Source: an uncultured Eubacteriaceae bacterium (lineage in GTDB: Bacteria > Bacillota > Clostridia > Lachnospirales > Lachnospiraceae). Taken from it: a stretch of 15,829 bases of DNA. This document shows, in pieces, positions 12,715 through 15,829 of the stretch (position 1 is the first letter of the stretch; the number at the start of each line of letters is the position of its first letter). The stretch spans positions 1 to 15,829 of the forward strand of contig CAMEUH010000032.1 in the NCBI GenBank assembly GCA_945938055.1, read 5' to 3'. The notes under the pieces were generated by a model, which saw only the letters and a list, made by a program, of their open reading frames with translations, was not told where the DNA came from and ran no database searches. Both the position numbers and the translations under genes were made by a program.

Positions 12715-15127
12715 TTATAGCAGCATCATAGGATTGAATAATACCGAAGAACTTCGTTTCTCTTCTTCTGGTGATTTTCTTCTTCCTGTTTCACGAGCAA
12801 TTCTCTGCTTTCTTCTTACGGTGGGAAGTATCTGCGGATTTGCTTCTTGTTTTGGTGCCCAGTTTCAATTAACTTCTGTTCTCGTTTCATTATTTTCCTG
12901 TTCTCTTATCATCGCTTTTGTGCGCAATTTTCACTCAAAGGCTCTGAAGAATATTTGTTACGTTGGCTTTTTATTTTTCTATATCCTGTTTATTCTCCGT
13001 TTTTACCGCTATGTCAATAGTGGTTATCATGCCATTGTCAACCTGACCTACGCCTCCCTGGAAAATTATCTTGGGATTCCGGCTCTTGTTCATTATGAAG
13101 AAATTATTGAAAATTCTTATTTGACCATTACCTTTTTTCTTATATTTCTGGGCATATTTGAATTACTTTTATATCACATGTGGATTGGTGAGCACATTAA
13201 TCTTCTTACTATTTTTTTAGTAAGCTTTGGTCCTCAGATTGTTCCACTTTTTATTAATACCATGCCGGAAAATTTTTATCTGGCATGTCTGCTTACTGCA
13301 TTTATTGCCCTCATTATCTTACGTTTTGGCATGCATATCCATAATCATCCGAGGAAAAACCAGTCTTATTCTGTTTTTCGGAAAAGAAATCCCTGGACGT
13401 TTTCCATAAAAGGATTTTCCTATGGTGTCAGCGGCATTAACTACTTTATGTCGTTGTTTACATCCTTTTTGCTCTCTTTATGCATTTTACTGATTGTAAA
13501 TACAACTGTTCCATATACTTCTTTCAAAAATAATACTTCTGTAAGTGTCCTAAAACAATCCGTTACAGATAAGGTCAAATATCTGGTTACCTTTGGATTA
13601 AGTGGTTACTTTAACCGCTATACTGCAACCGGCGGACTCAATGAAGGACAGCTTGGCGGCATTTACTCGGTTCGTCCGGACTATGAAACGGACCTTACCG
13701 TCCGTTATGTACCTCTGTCATCACAGCCTTTATATCTGCACGGATTTGTCGGCATTGGCTACACAGACCGTCAATGGTATAATGCTGACATGCTATACTC
13801 CAACAAACTTTTATCCAGTGAAAATTATAAGTTATTATGTGAGGATGTCTCTCTGACAAATGAGTTTTCAGCTCTTAAGTCCCAGGATATTCTTCACTCT
13901 CCATATCGTTTGGATGTCACAAACATAGGTGCTTATCCAAAATATGCTTATGCGCCATATTACACCGACCCTTCTCTCCTGGAGATTTATCCTGCTTTTG
14001 CCGATACCCCTTATCTCTTTTTGAGAAACCGCACCAACACCTACACCTTTTATCCTGATTCCAGTCTCCAAAACAGCTCTGTTTCTGTTGATATTGACAG
14101 TGCTCTTCTCGCTTCTTACCTTCAGGTTCCTTCTGATACCAGAAAGGAAATCCTGAAATTTCTTAGTAAAGAAGGCTTTGATGAGCAGATTTCCACGGAA
14201 TCTTTTGATTCAAAGAAAACACAGGCCGTTTTAAATTGGCTTTCCAATTGCCTTTCCACAGAATTTACCTATTCACTGAATCCTGGAATTACTCCAAAAG
14301 ATAAAGATTTTGCAGGATATTTTTTAAATGAATCCCAAAAGGGATTTTGTGCACATTTTGCTACTTCTTCTGTTTTAATTTTACGCACGCTCGGCATTCC
14401 GGCACGATATGTAGAAGGTTATGTCCTTACTTCCGAAGAACTTCAAAATGCAAGAGTCGTTGAAAATGCAGATATTTCAGACTTCATCCCGACCTCTCTG
14501 GTGGACATGAATCTTCCGGTAGTAGATGTCGACATTGCAGATGATAAAGCTCATGCCTGGGTAGAATATTATGATCCGGCCTTTGGCTGGAGAGTTTTTG
14601 AAGCAACCACTGCCTCCATGGATGAACTTTCTAATCTTGATTTCTGGTCTTCCATATATAATTTATTCCGTCAGACACCGACTTCTGAAGAATATGACAA
14701 ACAAACAGGAACAACTGGTATTTCTGCTAATTCCTTAAGTACCGTAATCGTGCGTGTATTAATTGCCGCCGCTGCCCTGATGATTACAATTGGAATCCTG
14801 ATCATGATATACCGTCAGATTCGACTGTATCGTTCTTATCACCGTATAAGAAGAAATATCAATGTAAGAAATTATTACAAAATCATTTGCCGTCATATCA
14901 TAAAACGATATCCGGAATTTGATTTCATTTTAACCTTTACTGAACAATTTGAATTTATTGCTGCTCATTATAAATTAAGCCCTAAGATCAATCCTGCCAC
15001 ACGAAAAAAACTTTCCTTTCTTTTGGAGCAGGCTGCTTTTTCCAACGTTGAAATGTCTTATTCCGAGTATCAATATTCTATGAAATTGTTGAAAATCATA
15101 CGTCGCAATATTGTATTGCACTTTTAA
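12680..15127 (+). CDS. Membrane-anchored transglutaminase-like protein (TgpA-type architecture)
   Basis: 815-aa membrane protein. About seven hydrophobic segments lie between residues 36 and 276, followed by a large extracytoplasmic region with the transglutaminase core at about 530-645, one more membrane span near 688-710, and a basic cytoplasmic tail to 815. Catalytic candidates are Cys557 (GFCAHFATSS), His625 (AHAWVEYYD) and an acidic third residue, Glu641 (WRVFEAT), where classic transglutaminases have Asp. The start at 12680 lies within the DUF58 gene; no better in-frame ATG precedes the first membrane segment. MoxR-DUF58-transglutaminase is a recurrent trio. P. aeruginosa TgpA is the best-known relative, but the substrate of this family in Firmicutes is unknown; peptide crosslinking or proteolysis at the cell surface are both possible. 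Confidence 0.88.
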   Translation: MLWKKTHQEKNDYSSIIGLNNTEELRFSSSGDFLLPVSRAILCFLLTVGSICGFASCFGAQFQLTSVLVSLFSCSLIIAFVRNFHSKALKNICYVGFLFFYILFILRFYRYVNSGYHAIVNLTYASLENYLGIPALVHYEEIIENSYLTITFFLIFLGIFELLLYHMWIGEHINLLTIFLVSFGPQIVPLFINTMPENFYLACLLTAFIALIILRFGMHIHNHPRKNQSYSVFRKRNPWTFSIKGFSYGVSGINYFMSLFTSFLLSLCILLIVNTTVPYTSFKNNTSVSVLKQSVTDKVKYLVTFGLSGYFNRYTATGGLNEGQLGGIYSVRPDYETDLTVRYVPLSSQPLYLHGFVGIGYTDRQWYNADMLYSNKLLSSENYKLLCEDVSLTNEFSALKSQDILHSPYRLDVTNIGAYPKYAYAPYYTDPSLLEIYPAFADTPYLFLRNRTNTYTFYPDSSLQNSSVSVDIDSALLASYLQVPSDTRKEILKFLSKEGFDEQISTESFDSKKTQAVLNWLSNCLSTEFTYSLNPGITPKDKDFAGYFLNESQKGFCAHFATSSVLILRTLGIPARYVEGYVLTSEELQNARVVENADISDFIPTSLVDMNLPVVDVDIADDKAHAWVEYYDPAFGWRVFEATTASMDELSNLDFWSSIYNLFRQTPTSEEYDKQTGTTGISANSLSTVIVRVLIAAAALMITIGILIMIYRQIRLYRSYHRIRRNINVRNYYKIICRHIIKRYPEFDFILTFTEQFEFIAAHYKLSPKINPATRKKLSFLLEQAAFSNVEMSYSEYQYSMKLLKIIRRNIVLHF

Positions 15128-15143
15128 AAATTGACTATACAAA

Positions 15144-15173
15144 TTGTTTCTTTTGTAGTAAAATATATATACA
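15144..15173 (+). promoter_or_regulatory. Possible promoter of the phosphotransferase gene
   Basis: TTGTTT (15144-15149) is followed after 16-18 bp by TATATA or TATACA (15166-15173). A better-looking TTGACT at 15131 has no -10 at proper spacing. No terminator hairpin was seen in the 85-nt gap after the transglutaminase gene, so readthrough may also occur. Confidence 0.35.
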
Positions 15174-15212
15174 AAATTTGATCGTAAATAATTGAAAGAG
15201 AGGTATACAAAC

Positions 15213-15829
15213 ATGGCGCTTGATAATTGCATTTATAAGGGAACTCTAAAAAGCGTTTATTTGGAGAATAATACTGCCATCAAAGTCTTTGAAAAAGAAT
15301 ATCCAAAGGCAGAAGTTCTTTACGAGGCTCTGAATAATGCCCGTGTTGAGGACACCGGACTTAATATTCCAAAAATTCTTGAAGTTACCATGATTGATGG
15401 AAAATGGGCTATCCGCAGAGAATATGTAGAAGGAAAAACTCTATACGAGCTGATGAAAGAGCATCCGGAAAAGATTGACACCTATCTTGAAATGATGGTT
15501 GACATGCAGTTAAAAATACATCAGAAGAGAAATCCTTTATTGAATAAATTAAAAGACAAGATGTCAAAGCAGATTAGTGACCTTGATTGTATTGATGATG
15601 CAACCAAGTATGATTTGCATGAAAAGCTCGAAGGCATGCCAAAACATACCAAGCTTTGTCATGGTGATTATTGTCCAAAGAACATTATCATTGATAATGA
15701 AGGCGAACTTCACGTAGTTGACTGGGTTCATGCATCCCAGGGTAATGCCAGTGCTGATGTGGCAAGAACCTATCTTCTTCTTGCACTGGATAGTAAAGAA
15801 ATTGCAGATAAATACATGGATTTATTCTG
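15213..15829 (+). CDS. Aminoglycoside/choline kinase-fold phosphotransferase (3' truncated by window)
   Basis: Partial gene: 205 codons are visible with no stop before the window edge. The ATG at 15213 is preceded by GAAAGAGAGG (weak to fair site). The frame matches the APH phosphotransferase family (PF01636): an ATP-lysine candidate Lys24 (AIKVF), hinge-like REYVEGKTL (69-77), the catalytic loop LCHGDYCPKNIII with Asp152 and Asn157, and metal-binding Asp170 in VVDWVHAS. Family members phosphorylate sugars, choline, aminoglycosides or other small alcohols. The short N-lobe is unlike typical resistance enzymes, so resistance should not be assumed. Substrate unknown. Confidence 0.82.
   Translation, partial: MALDNCIYKGTLKSVYLENNTAIKVFEKEYPKAEVLYEALNNARVEDTGLNIPKILEVTMIDGKWAIRREYVEGKTLYELMKEHPEKIDTYLEMMVDMQLKIHQKRNPLLNKLKDKMSKQISDLDCIDDATKYDLHEKLEGMPKHTKLCHGDYCPKNIIIDNEGELHVVDWVHASQGNASADVARTYLLLALDSKEIADKYMDLF

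Noticed and set aside
14345..14359. A further TGTGCACATTTT match to the operator-like repeat, inside the transglutaminase gene.
   Set aside because: It encodes the conserved active-site stretch FCAHF, lacks the TGTACTC half of the element and is far from any promoter, so it is best explained as chance.

Overview
The window looks like chromosome of an anaerobic Clostridia, most probably Lachnospiraceae. The reasons are the AT-rich sequence, strong AGGAGG ribosome binding sites, SigA-type promoters, many short intrinsic terminators and the character of the proteins. The species cannot be named from the sequence.

Layout. (1) Positions 1-137 end with the 3' third of a tRNA gene that has no 5' half. 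It resembles tRNA-Arg(CCU) and is best read as the right attachment scar of an integrated element lying to the left of the window. (2) Positions 190-1166 hold a self-contained unit (promoter, DUF1266 lipoprotein, terminator). (3) Positions 1255-1470 hold an apparent micro-gene: promoter-like sequence, a 20-codon ORF with a near-perfect Shine-Dalgarno sequence, and a hairpin terminator. (4) Positions 9744 down to about 1427 form one long minus-strand operon. Its order is CodA-like deaminase B, short PucR-type regulator, CodA-like deaminase A, then a five-gene ABC importer of the urea type (UrtA, B, C, D, E). (5) From 9861 rightwards on the plus strand come a divergent cytidylate-kinase-like gene, a MoxR / DUF58 / transglutaminase-like operon, and the start of an aminoglycoside-phosphotransferase-fold kinase cut by the window edge.

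The most interesting part is the minus-strand operon. A Urt-type importer is paired with two cytosine-deaminase paralogues instead of urease, and with a PucR-family regulator typical of nucleobase catabolism. Both deaminases carry Ser where E. coli CodA has Asp314, the residue known to exclude 5-methylcytosine. This suggests import and deamination of a modified pyrimidine or another cyclic amidine or ureide such as isoguanine or creatinine, probably as a nitrogen source. Control looks layered: two copies of an 18-bp near-palindromic element 63 bp apart, one abutting the -35 box; a consensus promoter; a complete intrinsic terminator in the 5' leader before the first gene; and a strong hairpin between the binding-protein gene and the permease genes.

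The MoxR-DUF58-transglutaminase block is a widespread bacterial gene set of poorly defined, envelope-related function.
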